From positions 123,919 through 187,918 of the forward strand of contig CACNKX010000003.1 in the NCBI GenBank assembly GCA_902621165.1: a stretch of DNA of 64,000 nucleotides, read 5' to 3'. Source of the stretch: an uncultured Alphaproteobacteria bacterium (GTDB lineage: Bacteria; Pseudomonadota; Alphaproteobacteria; HIMB59; GCA-002718135). The notes beneath the pieces were generated by a model that did not search any database, was not told the DNA's origin, and saw only the letters and a program-made list of their open reading frames with translations. A program made the translations under genes and the position numbers. This document shows positions 25,852 through 39,100 of this stretch, piece after piece; position 1 is the first letter of the stretch; each line of letters begins with the position of its first letter.

Positions 25852-27000
25852 ATGAAAACAAAATTTACTACTGACACAAAACTTGAAACCGAAATAGCCT
25901 ATTTCGAGAATATTAATTTAAAACTAGATTCAGGAGATATAATAGATAGTTTTAAACTAGCATTCAAAACATATGGCAAATTAAATGCTGATAAAACTAA
26001 TGCTATTCTTGTTTGCCATGCTTTAACTGGAGATCAATATGTTGCTGGGAATAATCCTATTACTGGGAGAGAAGGTTGGTGGTCTAGAATGGTTGGGCCT
26101 AATAAACCAATTGATACAAACAAATTTTTTATAATTTGCTCAAATGTACTCGGCGGTTGTGCTGGCTCAACTGGTCCTAAAGAGTTACAAAATGGAAGTG
26201 ATGTTGCATATGGTGGTAATTTTCCTTCCGTAACAATAAAAGATATGGTGAAGGCTCAATCTTTATTAATTGAAAGTTTAAATATAGAGAAGTTATTTTC
26301 TGTTATTGGTGGTTCGATGGGAGCAATGCAAGCACTTCAATGGGCAATCGATTTTCCAGATAGAATTTTCAATATAATACATATTGCGGGCGCTTTAAAA
26401 CATTCGGCTCAAAATATTGCATTTCATGAAGTTGGGCGACAGGCAATAATGAGTGATCCTATTTGGAAAAATGGAAAATATTTTGAAAATAATGAAGTAC
26501 CAGAAAGAGGTCTATCAGTAGCAAGAATGATTGCGCATATCACATATTTATCTGAAAATGCGATGCATAGAAAATTTGGAAGAAAACTTCAATCAAGAGA
26601 TATTATTTCTTTTGGATTTGATGCTGATTTTCAAGTTGAGAGTTATCTGAGATATCAAGGTAAATCATTTGTTGAGAGATTTGATGCAAATTCATATCTT
26701 TATTTAACAAGAGCTATGGATTATTTTGATCATGATGAAACATTTAGAAAAAATATTGAGTTTAGTCATAATCCAAATAACCATTTAAAATATTTAATTG
26801 TCTCATTTACCTCGGATTGGTTATTCCCTACAATAGAAAGTAAAATGATTGTAAATCAATTAAATTCTCTATCAAGAGAAGTAAGCTTTCTAGAAATTGA
26901 TACTGATAAAGGACATGATAGTTTTTTATTAGAGGAACCACAGTTAGATGATGTAATAAAAGGTTTCCTAACCAAAAACTTTGCGAAGATAGATGAATAA
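25852..27000 (+). CDS. metX: homoserine O-acetyltransferase
   Basis: The 382-residue alpha/beta-fold acyltransferase starts methionine synthesis. It has LVCHALTGDQYV, the block NVLGGCAGSTGP, the nucleophile elbow GGSMGAMQAL, and the acid/His pair in SDWLFP and KGHDSFLLE. Acyl preference (acetyl or succinyl) cannot be fixed by eye. It follows a SAM-II riboswitch and overlaps metW by eight bases, the standard alphaproteobacterial metXW arrangement. Confidence 0.95.
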   Translation: MKTKFTTDTKLETEIAYFENINLKLDSGDIIDSFKLAFKTYGKLNADKTNAILVCHALTGDQYVAGNNPITGREGWWSRMVGPNKPIDTNKFFIICSNVLGGCAGSTGPKELQNGSDVAYGGNFPSVTIKDMVKAQSLLIESLNIEKLFSVIGGSMGAMQALQWAIDFPDRIFNIIHIAGALKHSAQNIAFHEVGRQAIMSDPIWKNGKYFENNEVPERGLSVARMIAHITYLSENAMHRKFGRKLQSRDIISFGFDADFQVESYLRYQGKSFVERFDANSYLYLTRAMDYFDHDETFRKNIEFSHNPNNHLKYLIVSFTSDWLFPTIESKMIVNQLNSLSREVSFLEIDTDKGHDSFLLEEPQLDDVIKGFLTKNFAKIDE

Positions 27001-27676
27001 AATTAATAGCATAAGAAAAGATTGGTCTCTTATTGAAACACTTATCGCAGAAGATAGAAAAATCCTAGATATTGGATGTGGTGATGGCGGTCTTATGGAA
27101 CAATTAGAAAATAATCGTAATGCGATAACTCATGGCATTGAATTAAATAGAGATCTAGCTGCAAATGCTATCGCAAGAGGTTTCAATGTTGTACATGGGA
27201 ATGCCGAATTGGATTTGTCCCAATATTCAAATAATAGTTTTGATTATGTAATTTTAAGTCAAACTTTACAAGCAATGATGAAGCCCAAAGATATTCTGTC
27301 TGAATTATTAAGAATAGGATCAAAAGCAATAGTTTCTTTTCCTAACTTTGGACATTGGAAAATAAGATTACAGCTTTTGATATCTGGAAAAATGCCAGTA
27401 ACAGAAAGTTTACCTTATACATGGTATGACACACCTAACATTCATTTTTTTACAATTAAGGATTTTTTGAATTTGTGTAATGAAATGAATATTGTGATTG
27501 AAAAAAGTATTGGATTAACATCAAAAGGTAAGCAATTTGATATAAGTGAGTCAGTTACTGGAGTTAATTTTTTCACTCACGAAGCTATCTTTTTATTAAG
27601 TTATAAAAATTTTGAACCAATAAAAATTAAATCATCAAAAAAAGTTTTTGCAAAAAATTCTGTTATTGCAAATTAG
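26993..27676 (+). CDS. metW: methionine biosynthesis protein MetW
   Basis: The 227-residue class-I SAM-dependent methyltransferase-fold protein has motif I KILDIGCGDGGLM (about 23-35) and the MetW-specific phrase VILSQTLQAM. FPNFGHWKIRLQLL and LPYTWYDTPNIHFFT also mark it. MetW is required with MetX for homoserine acetylation in several bacteria. It overlaps metX and shares the riboswitch-controlled transcript. Confidence 0.94.
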   Translation: MNKINSIRKDWSLIETLIAEDRKILDIGCGDGGLMEQLENNRNAITHGIELNRDLAANAIARGFNVVHGNAELDLSQYSNNSFDYVILSQTLQAMMKPKDILSELLRIGSKAIVSFPNFGHWKIRLQLLISGKMPVTESLPYTWYDTPNIHFFTIKDFLNLCNEMNIVIEKSIGLTSKGKQFDISESVTGVNFFTHEAIFLLSYKNFEPIKIKSSKKVFAKNSVIAN

Positions 27677-27683
27677 TCATTAG

Positions 27684-28436
27684 ATGAAAGTTGAAATTAT
27701 AAATCAATTAAAAGATAACTACTCTTTTGTTTTGTATAATGACAAGCTTAAGAGCTGTGTTATAGATCCTGCTGATAGTAATCCTATATTAAATTTTGCT
27801 CTTGAAAACAATTTAACAATAGAAGATATATTTATTACACATCATCATAAAGATCACACATCAGGTGTAAGAGGAATACTTAATGCTTTTCCAGAAGTTA
27901 ATATACACTCTCCAAGTGCTCAGATTAAAAATACAAGATTCGTTTTACGTGATGGAGATGAAGTCAATTCCTGCTTAAATACATTTAGAATAATAAAAAC
28001 ACCCGGGCATACATTAGATCATATAATTTACTATGATGAAAACAATGGTGTTTTATTTTGTGGTGATACACTGTTCAGACTTGGTTGTGGTCGTGTGTTT
28101 GAAGGAACATTAAATGAAATGTTTAACAGTTTAAAAAAAATCAATGAGTTAGGTAAAAATACAATTATTTATTGTGGTCATGAATATACTATAGGCAATT
28201 TAAATTTTCTTGAGAAAACACTCAAAAAAGAAAGTGCTTATTTGACAGTTAGAAACAAAATTAATGATGATTTAAATAATAAAGGAAAATCCGTACCTTT
28301 TTTTTTAGAAGATGAAAAACAATATAACTTATTCCTGAATCAAAATTCAAAATTAGGTAATATAATTAAGAAAGAACTAGGTTTTACAGACTTTGAATTA
28401 TTTGCTTATTTGCGAAAAGCAAAGGATAGCTTTTAG
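27684..28436 (+). CDS. gloB: hydroxyacylglutathione hydrolase (glyoxalase II)
   Basis: The 250-residue metallo-beta-lactamase-fold hydrolase has metal motif THHHKDHTSG, the second-ligand segment TPGHTLDHI, LFCGDTLFRLGCGR, and CGHEYT near 172. The C-terminal HAGH domain (KKESAYLTVRNKINDDL) is also present. It releases D-lactate from S-D-lactoylglutathione. It starts eight bases after metW and ends the metX operon. A gap of 80 bases holding the rplU promoter follows. Confidence 0.93.
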   Translation: MKVEIINQLKDNYSFVLYNDKLKSCVIDPADSNPILNFALENNLTIEDIFITHHHKDHTSGVRGILNAFPEVNIHSPSAQIKNTRFVLRDGDEVNSCLNTFRIIKTPGHTLDHIIYYDENNGVLFCGDTLFRLGCGRVFEGTLNEMFNSLKKINELGKNTIIYCGHEYTIGNLNFLEKTLKKESAYLTVRNKINDDLNNKGKSVPFFLEDEKQYNLFLNQNSKLGNIIKKELGFTDFELFAYLRKAKDSF

Positions 28437-28472
28437 GGTCTTAATTTCCAGTATTTACGCCATATTTTTAAT

Positions 28473-28499
28473 TTGACTATTAGCATAGTTCACTATAAA
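28473..28499 (+). promoter_or_regulatory. promoter-like element for rplU
   Basis: TTGACT (28473-28478) and TATAAA (28494-28499) lie 15 bases apart in the 80-base gap before rplU. The hexamers are good but the spacer is short. Transcription would start about 10-12 bases before the rplU ATG, leaving a very short leader. Confidence 0.4.
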
Positions 28500-28516
28500 C
28501 CCCGCCATCAAAAGAT

Positions 28517-29038
28517 ATGTTAGCAATTTTCAAAACTGGTGGAAAGCAATACACAGCAAGAGCTGGTCAGATACTTAAAGTAGAAAAACTTGAGGGATCC
28601 AAAGGTGATAAAGTGTCTATTACTGATGTATTAGCGATCAGTGATCAAAGCACAAATAGCTTAGGGGAGCCATTACTAAAAGATGCTTCAATTGAAGCAA
28701 AAATTGTTGATCAAATCAGAGATAAAAAAATAATAGTTTTTAAAAAAAGAAAAAGACAAAATTACAGACTAACACAAGGTCATAGACAATATCTAACTGT
28801 ATTAAGAATAGAATCAATTTCTTATGGTGGAAAAAAGTCCACTGCTGAACCTGAAACAAAAAAAGTTAAAAAAACTGAAACTAAAGTTACTAAAGAAAAA
28901 ATTGAGTCTAAAGAGGTAAAAGTTACAAAAAAGAAGACAGTTACAAAAAAAGCAGTAAATAAAGCTTCACCTACTAAGAAAAAATCAGTAAAGAAAACTG
29001 TTAAAAAAACTGTTAAAACAAAAAAAGAAGATAAATAA
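28517..29038 (+). CDS. rplU: 50S ribosomal protein L21 with long lysine-rich C-terminal tail
   Basis: Residues 1 to about 103 are a normal L21 ([34 protein letters not shown]). The product continues to 173 residues with about 70 residues of Lys/Thr/Glu/Val-rich low-complexity sequence (KKTVKKTVK type repeats). L21 is usually about 100 residues. Tails of this kind occur in some alphaproteobacteria and may contact rRNA or polyphosphate; that is inference. The last base overlaps the first of rpmA (TAATG). Confidence 0.95.
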   Translation: MLAIFKTGGKQYTARAGQILKVEKLEGSKGDKVSITDVLAISDQSTNSLGEPLLKDASIEAKIVDQIRDKKIIVFKKRKRQNYRLTQGHRQYLTVLRIESISYGGKKSTAEPETKKVKKTETKVTKEKIESKEVKVTKKKTVTKKAVNKASPTKKKSVKKTVKKTVKTKKEDK

Positions 29039-29295
29039 TGGCAACGAAAAAAGCAGGTGGTAGTTCTAGGAATGGAAGAGACTCGGCGGGTCGAAGACTT
29101 GGAGTTAAGAAATTTGGTGGTGAAAACGTAATAGCAGGAAACATTATTATTAGGCAACGAGGCACAAAGTTTCATCCAGGTGATAATGTTGGCATAGGTA
29201 AAGATCACACAATATTTGCTACAATAAATGGAAAAGTAGCTTTTAAAAAAACAAGAGTAAGAACTTTTGTGTCAGTTGTTCCCACAGAACAATAA
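29038..29295 (+). CDS. rpmA: 50S ribosomal protein L27
   Basis: The 85-residue L27 shows [30 protein letters not shown] and [18 protein letters not shown]. The N-terminal glycine/lysine-rich tail reaches the peptidyl-transferase centre. It starts at the rplU stop, and obgE follows after 23 bases, the universal rplU-rpmA-obgE order. Confidence 0.98.
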   Translation: MATKKAGGSSRNGRDSAGRRLGVKKFGGENVIAGNIIIRQRGTKFHPGDNVGIGKDHTIFATINGKVAFKKTRVRTFVSVVPTEQ

Positions 29296-29309
29296 TCCCA
29301 ATTAATTAA

Positions 29310-31403
<2,094 letters not shown>

Positions 31404-31407
<4 letters not shown>

Positions 31408-32657
31408 GTATTGAAAATAATATTATTGAATTAGGCAAAAGAGCAAAATCTGCCTCTCTAAATATGAAAGTCTGTAGCAGTGATCAAAAAAATCTTGCTT
31501 TAAAAAAACTCACTATAAATTTAGATAAAAATAGAAATAAAATTCTTGAAGCAAATAAAATAGATTTAGAAAAGGGTGAAAAAAAATCTTTAGCAAAGCC
31601 TCTAATAAATAGACTTACATTAACTGAAAAATCTATCGATGGATTGATTACATCAATTGAAGATATAATCGAAATACCAGATCCAATTGGCATTACATTA
31701 GAAGAATGGGAAAGACCTAATGGTTTACAGTTTCGTAAAATTTCAACACCACTTGGTGTATTAGGTGTGATTTATGAATCCAGACCGAACGTCACTGTTG
31801 ATGCGTCTTGTCTTTCCATAAAATCAGGCAATTGTATAATTTTAAGAGGTGGTAGTGATAGTTTTCATTCCTCTAAGGAGTTGGTAAATAATATTACAAA
31901 TGCTTTCACGGAAGCTGGCCTCCCGGAACATTGTGTCCAAATGATTAATACACCTGAAAGAGAAGCGGTTGATCATTTACTTAGCATGAGAGATTATGTT
32001 GACGTAATTATTCCTAGAGGTGGCAAAGGTTTGATTGAAAAAATTAATTCAGCAAGCAAAATACCTGTTATCAAACATTTAGACGGTATATGTCATGTGT
32101 ATGTAGATAAAGATGCTGATTTAAGCATTGCAGAAAAAGTAGTTTTTAATAGTAAAATGAGGCGTCCTGAAATTTGTGGTGCTGCAGAAACACTTTTAAT
32201 TGATGAAAAAATTAAAGACAAAGCAATGAAAATATTAAAACCTCTAAAAGAAGTAAATTGTGAAATTCGAGGTGATGAATATATTCAGTCTTTAGATAGT
32301 GATTTTAAAACTGCAAATGAAGAAGATTGGTCATTAGAATATTTAGATAAAATTTTATCAGTAAAAATTGTTTCAGGAGTTGATGAAGCGGTTAAGCATA
32401 TAAATAATTATTCTTCTGGTCATACAGAAAGTATAATTACAGAAAGTGAAAAAACCTTTGAAAAATTTTATAATAAAATTGACAGCGCAATAATACTTAA
32501 AAATGCTTCTACACAATTTGCAGATGGCGGTGAATTTGGTTTTGGTGCTGAGATAGGAATCTCAACAGACAAAATACATGTAAGAGGACCAGTGGGAACA
32601 AAACATTTAACTACATTTAAATATGTAGTTAATGGTAATGGTCAGGAAAGACCTTAA
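31404..32657 (+). CDS. proA: glutamate-5-semialdehyde dehydrogenase
   Basis: The 417-residue aldehyde-dehydrogenase-superfamily reductase handles gamma-glutamyl phosphate. It has VIYESRPNVTVDA, ILRGGSD, VIIPRGGKGLI and the catalytic cysteine in RRPEICGAAETLL. The C-terminal GAEIGISTDKIHVRGPVG is standard. It ends at the TTG start of nadD with no spacing. Confidence 0.96.
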
Positions 32658-33236
32658 TTGAAAAAGATTGGACTTCTGGGAGGGTCTTTTGATCCACCAC
32701 ATCGAGGGCATCTATTTATTTCAAATGAAGCTAAAAAAGTATTACACCTAGATGAAATTTGGTGGCTAGTTACACCTCAGAACCCTTTGAAGATTTCAAA
32801 ACCCGCAACATATGAAGAAAGATTACAAAATTGTAAACAAATTACAAAAAATTTTCCTATAAAAATATTAGAAGTAGAAAAAAAAATTAAATCTCAATAT
32901 TCTTATCAAACAATTAAATTTCTTATTCAATATTATAAAAATATTAAATTTTTTTGGTTAATGGGTGCAGACAATTTAGTTAATTTTCACGAATGGGAAA
33001 AATGGCAATCAATTTTTCATATTATCTCTATTGTTATTTTTAGAAGACATGGATATAATACAAATGCTTTGAAAAGTGTTGCAGCAAAAAAATTTATTCA
33101 TCATAAATATATAGCGCAAGACATAGAGCATGTTTCAAAAAAAACTCCTGCATGGACTTTGATACAAAATAAAGAAATTAAAATTTCATCATCTGAAATT
33201 AGAAATCAAAGAATTAAATTAAGAGGCAAATATTAA
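32658..33236 (+). CDS. nadD: nicotinate-nucleotide adenylyltransferase
   Basis: The 192-residue nucleotidyltransferase makes deamido-NAD. It has GGSFDPPHRGHL (9-20), WWLVTPQNPLK and the SSSEIRNQ signature near the C-terminus. The start is TTG directly after the proA stop; no ATG gives the conserved KKIGLLGGSFDPP N-terminus. The next gene rsfS begins within its last codons. Confidence 0.93.
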   Translation: MKKIGLLGGSFDPPHRGHLFISNEAKKVLHLDEIWWLVTPQNPLKISKPATYEERLQNCKQITKNFPIKILEVEKKIKSQYSYQTIKFLIQYYKNIKFFWLMGADNLVNFHEWEKWQSIFHIISIVIFRRHGYNTNALKSVAAKKFIHHKYIAQDIEHVSKKTPAWTLIQNKEIKISSSEIRNQRIKLRGKY

Positions 33237-33585
33237 TAAAATTACTTCATTAATAGAAAATATTGTATCAATACTAAATGATGCAAAAGCTGAAGATATA
33301 AAAGTTATCGATTTATCAAACAAATCATCCGTTGCTGATGCCTTTGTGATTGCTACCTGTAGATCAACTAGACATTCAGATGCTACAGCAGACGAAATGG
33401 TAAAAAAATTAAAAAAAGCAGGGATAAAATGTCCGAATCCTGAAGGAAGACCTCAATGTGACTGGATAATTGTTGATGCAGGTGAGATCATTGTTCATTT
33501 GTTTCGACAAGAAATTAGAGAATTATACGCTTTAGAAAAATTATGGGAAGTGAGCTTTGATTCTTCACAAACTAAACTAGCTTAA
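33232..33585 (+). CDS. rsfS: ribosomal silencing factor RsfS, apparently starting at AUU
   Basis: RsfS binds L14 and blocks subunit joining in starvation. The frame encodes KAEDIKVIDLSNKSSVADAFVIATCRSTRH, then DWIIVDAGEIIVHLF and LYALEKLWE, a complete RsfS core. The frame is open from 33223 after a stop at 33220, yet contains no ATG, GTG or TTG before GTG 33346. That GTG would delete about 35 conserved residues. ATT at 33232 has AAGAGG (33221-33226) five bases upstream and yields 117 residues, the family length. I therefore place the start there. ATT 33241 is possible. Confidence 0.85.
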   Translation: MNKITSLIENIVSILNDAKAEDIKVIDLSNKSSVADAFVIATCRSTRHSDATADEMVKKLKKAGIKCPNPEGRPQCDWIIVDAGEIIVHLFRQEIRELYALEKLWEVSFDSSQTKLA

Positions 33586-33590
33586 AATAT

Positions 33591-34877
33591 ATGGTAATTT
33601 CAAAAAATCTATTTTTAAAAGTAATACTATTGCTCACCCTCATTATACTTCTTGCACCTAAAACATATGGATCTTCTGCAGATGAAGAAAAATATAAATA
33701 TTTAGATCTATTTGGGCAAGTATTCGACAGGGTAAGATCATCCTATGTAGAAGAGGTTACGGATCAAGAGTTAATTGAAAAAGCGATTGATGGAATGTTG
33801 TCAGGTTTAGATCCTCATTCTGGTTTTATGAATGAAGAAGTATTTCAAGAAATGCAAATGGATACAGAAGGTAAATTTGGAGGATTAGGTATTGAAATTA
33901 CTATGGAAGAAGGTTTTGTAAAAGTCATTGCTCCGATTGAAGATACACCAGCATATGAAGCTGGAGTTCTTGCAGGTGATTACATTATTCAAATAGATGA
34001 AACACCTGTTTTTGGTCTAACTCTAAATGAAGCCGTTGAATTAATGAGAGGTAAAAAAGGTGAACCAATAGTAATTACTATTTCGAGAGCAAATACTGAA
34101 CCCTTTGAGATTGAAATTATTAGAGATTATATAAAAATTAGATCAGTAAAAAGTGAAGTACTTAATGATATTGGATATTTAAGAATAACATCTTTTAACG
34201 AACAAACAGAAAGTGGCCTTCTTGATGCAATAAAAAAAATTGAAAAAGAAAACCAAATAAAAGGTTATGTTTTAGACGTACGGTCTAACCCAGGCGGTCT
34301 TCTTACTCAAGCAGTTAAGGTAACAGATATATTCTTGGAAAGAGGAGAAATTGTTTCAACAAGAGGTAGAGATAAAAAAGATATTAGAAGATATCGTGCC
34401 AAGAAGTCTGATAGAACTAATGGTAAACCACTTGTTGTAATTATTGATGGAGGTTCTGCATCTGCATCTGAAATTGTTGCAGGAGCACTGCAGGATCATA
34501 AAAGAGCAATCATTATAGGCACACAATCTTTTGGTAAAGGATCAGTACAAACAATAATTCCCTTTCAAGTTTCAAATAACGATAATCTCACTGGTATAAG
34601 ATTAACTACAGCTAGATATTATACCCCTTCAGGTGAGTCAATCCAGGGTAAGGGTATTGTTCCAGATATAATTATTGAACAAGGAGAATTTGAATCTTTT
34701 AATTATAAAAGATTTTCTGAGTCGGATTTAAAAGATTCCCTTGATAAAAATAACGAAGAAGAATTAGAAGATAATGAATTAAGTGAATTTGAAAAACGTT
34801 TAGAGCTTGATTATCAACTTCGTAGAGCCTTTGACCTTGTGCAAGGTGTAAGTCTCTTCAATGAAATTCAAGAATAA
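33591..34877 (+). CDS. ctpA: carboxy-terminal processing protease (S41 family)
   Basis: The 428-residue periplasmic serine protease has an N-terminal signal (residues 5-27, ending near TYGSS). A DPHSGFMNEE region, a PDZ domain (about 85-165, GLGIEITMEEG) and the catalytic domain follow. Ser is in DGGSASASEIVAG and Lys in GTQSFGKGSVQT. It clips C-termini of exported proteins or processes peptidoglycan hydrolases. It starts five bases after rsfS and sits in the usual alphaproteobacterial order ctpA-rppH. Confidence 0.93.
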   Translation: MVISKNLFLKVILLLTLIILLAPKTYGSSADEEKYKYLDLFGQVFDRVRSSYVEEVTDQELIEKAIDGMLSGLDPHSGFMNEEVFQEMQMDTEGKFGGLGIEITMEEGFVKVIAPIEDTPAYEAGVLAGDYIIQIDETPVFGLTLNEAVELMRGKKGEPIVITISRANTEPFEIEIIRDYIKIRSVKSEVLNDIGYLRITSFNEQTESGLLDAIKKIEKENQIKGYVLDVRSNPGGLLTQAVKVTDIFLERGEIVSTRGRDKKDIRRYRAKKSDRTNGKPLVVIIDGGSASASEIVAGALQDHKRAIIIGTQSFGKGSVQTIIPFQVSNNDNLTGIRLTTARYYTPSGESIQGKGIVPDIIIEQGEFESFNYKRFSESDLKDSLDKNNEEELEDNELSEFEKRLELDYQLRRAFDLVQGVSLFNEIQE

Positions 34878-34879
34878 TA

Positions 34880-35350
34880 ATGCAAAAAAAATATAGAAAA
34901 TGTGTGGGAATGATGATTCTCAACACAAAAAACCAGATTTTAGTTGGCAAAAGACTAGATAATCCTAGCGGGTATTGGCAAATGCCACAAGGTGGTATTG
35001 ATGAAAATGAAAATCCTGAAGAAGCAGTTTGGAGAGAAATGATGGAAGAAATTGGTACTAATAAAGCATCCCTAATTGCTTCATCTAAAGAATGGATATC
35101 CTATGACATACCAAGTGAAATTTTAAGCACTTTACCCTGGGGAAATGAGTATATGGGTCAAATTCAAAAATGGTTTTTATTTAACTTTAATGGAGATGAT
35201 AGAGATATAAATGTAGGTACAGAAAATCCAGAATTTAGTGACTGGAAATGGATAAATTTCGACGAAATTACTCATAATGCAGTACCATTTAAAAAAAATG
35301 TTTATCAGAAAATTCAAAGTGAATTTAAAAATGTTCTAAAAGATGTTTAA
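34880..35350 (+). CDS. rppH: RNA pyrophosphohydrolase
   Basis: The 156-residue Nudix enzyme removes 5' pyrophosphate from mRNA to start decay. The Nudix box runs from GGIDENENPEEAVWREMMEE (residues 35-54) to IG. The N-terminal YRKCVGMMILN and the WQMPQGG entry match RppH. It starts two bases after ctpA and overlaps the amidohydrolase gene by eight bases. Confidence 0.94.
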   Translation: MQKKYRKCVGMMILNTKNQILVGKRLDNPSGYWQMPQGGIDENENPEEAVWREMMEEIGTNKASLIASSKEWISYDIPSEILSTLPWGNEYMGQIQKWFLFNFNGDDRDINVGTENPEFSDWKWINFDEITHNAVPFKKNVYQKIQSEFKNVLKDV

Positions 35351-36377
35351 TGAAAATCCTGAATTAATAATTACAAGCTTAGATAAACAAATATGGGATG
35401 AAGAGTTAGAAAACTTTGTTCCTAAAAATATTTTTGATGTTCATACCCATATTTATAAATGGAGTTTTAATAAGGATACTAAAAAAGATATTGGTGAAAG
35501 AAATTTTCAAGGAAAATATTTTAGTGAAGTATCTATGAGATTTGCAGATCAAGTAGATCAATTACTTATGCCTAATAGAGTTGTAAATAGGTTAAGTTTT
35601 CCTTTTCCATTCAAATATCCATGTAACTTTGAAGGTTCAAATGAATATATTTTAGAACAAACTAAAACACTTACTGAAAATGAGTGCTTAATTTTAATTA
35701 ACCCAAATATGGATAAAAATTATATTGAAGAGCTTTTATTAAAAAATAAAATTAAAGGTTTTAAACCATATAGATTTTATTCAAAAACAAACGATGCAAT
35801 TAATTGCAAAATTTTAGATTTTATAACTGAAGAGCAAATAGAAATTGCAGATAAATTTGGACTTATCATTATGATGCATTTAGCAAAAAAGGATGCAATT
35901 GCCGATGATGATAATATTAATGACCTAATTTATTTGAGTGATAAATATCCTAACGTTAAATGGATACTTGCTCACTGTGCTAGAAGTTATTCTGCTTGGG
36001 CGTTAGAAAAAGGAATTAAGAAAATTAGAGATTTAAAAAATATTTGGTATGATTGTTCTACAGTATGTGAATCTGACTCAATTGACGCTCTGTATCAAGG
36101 AGTTGGTCTTGAAAAAATAATGTATGGATCTGATGATATGATAGGGAGAATGAGAGGGAAATATATTACTTTTGGGAAAGCTTGGTCTGCAATAAATTCT
36201 GATAATCATAATTTAGCTCTAAGTCATTGTGATGATCGAATGACATTTATTAGATACGAACAATTAAGAGCAATGAAAAGAGGAATTCGAAATAGCAAAA
36301 TAACAGAAAGTGAAAAGCAGGATCTTTTTTATAATAATGCAAAAAATTTAATAGACTCTGTTAATTCTAGAAATTAA
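35343..36377 (+). CDS. amidohydrolase-family metal-dependent hydrolase
   Basis: The 344-residue TIM-barrel amidohydrolase (amidohydrolase-2 type) has the first metal ligands in FDVHTHIY. His is in IIMMHLAKKD and ILAHCARSY, and the terminal Asp is in IMYGSDDMIG. Relatives act as decarboxylases, lactonases or hydrolases on small organic acids and are not predictable further. It overlaps rppH by eight bases, which is unusual company. Its stop shares TTAA with convergent atpC. The substrate is unknown. Confidence 0.75.
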   Translation: MFNENPELIITSLDKQIWDEELENFVPKNIFDVHTHIYKWSFNKDTKKDIGERNFQGKYFSEVSMRFADQVDQLLMPNRVVNRLSFPFPFKYPCNFEGSNEYILEQTKTLTENECLILINPNMDKNYIEELLLKNKIKGFKPYRFYSKTNDAINCKILDFITEEQIEIADKFGLIIMMHLAKKDAIADDDNINDLIYLSDKYPNVKWILAHCARSYSAWALEKGIKKIRDLKNIWYDCSTVCESDSIDALYQGVGLEKIMYGSDDMIGRMRGKYITFGKAWSAINSDNHNLALSHCDDRMTFIRYEQLRAMKRGIRNSKITESEKQDLFYNNAKNLIDSVNSRN

Positions 36378-36771
36378 ATCTTATCATAAAAACTAACAGT
36401 TATAGCTTCTAATTTAGCTTTTGCTATCGACATTTGTTCTTCTGACTCTTTACTTTCCTTACTACCTAATTCTTCAATTTCTTTTTCAATTGAAGACTTG
36501 TCTAAAGAATTTAATTCAACTACACTTTCTGCAAGAACGATACATTTCTCTGGATTAATTTCAGCAAAACCACCTGATACAAAAAATGATTTAACTAAAT
36601 TTTTATCCTCACTATAAACCATCACTCTACCAGGTCTTAATGAGGACATTACTTGACTATGTCCAGGTAAGACACCCAGATCACCATCTTTGCCTGGAAC
36701 AATAATAGTTCCAACATCATCATTAAAGATGAGGTTTTCTGGAGAAACTAAATCAAAAGAAATTGTTGCCA

Positions 36772-36772
<1 letters not shown>
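36374..36772 (-). CDS. atpC: F1-ATP synthase epsilon subunit
   Basis: The 132-residue product has the N-terminal beta-sandwich (FDLVSPENLIFNDDV, GDLGVLPGHSQVMSSLRPG). A short C-terminal helical part (LGSKESKESEEQMSIAKAKLEAI) follows. It regulates coupling and inhibits hydrolysis. The start overlaps the atpD stop by one base. It is last gene of atpHAGDC. Confidence 0.95.
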
Positions 36773-39097
<2,325 letters not shown>

Positions 39098-39100
39098 AGG

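Noticed and set aside
28440..28516. A leader regulatory RNA upstream of rplU
   Set aside because: The gap is short and shows no stable hairpin; the promoter-like pair leaves almost no leader.
28822..29208. A 128-codon minus-strand frame across rplU/rpmA rich in Phe, Thr and Val
   Set aside because: It is the mirror of the lysine-rich L21 tail; composition explains the lack of stops.
33346..33585. GTG at 33346 as the rsfS start
   Set aside because: It would delete about 35 residues of the conserved RsfS N-terminal half, which is encoded intact upstream in the same frame.
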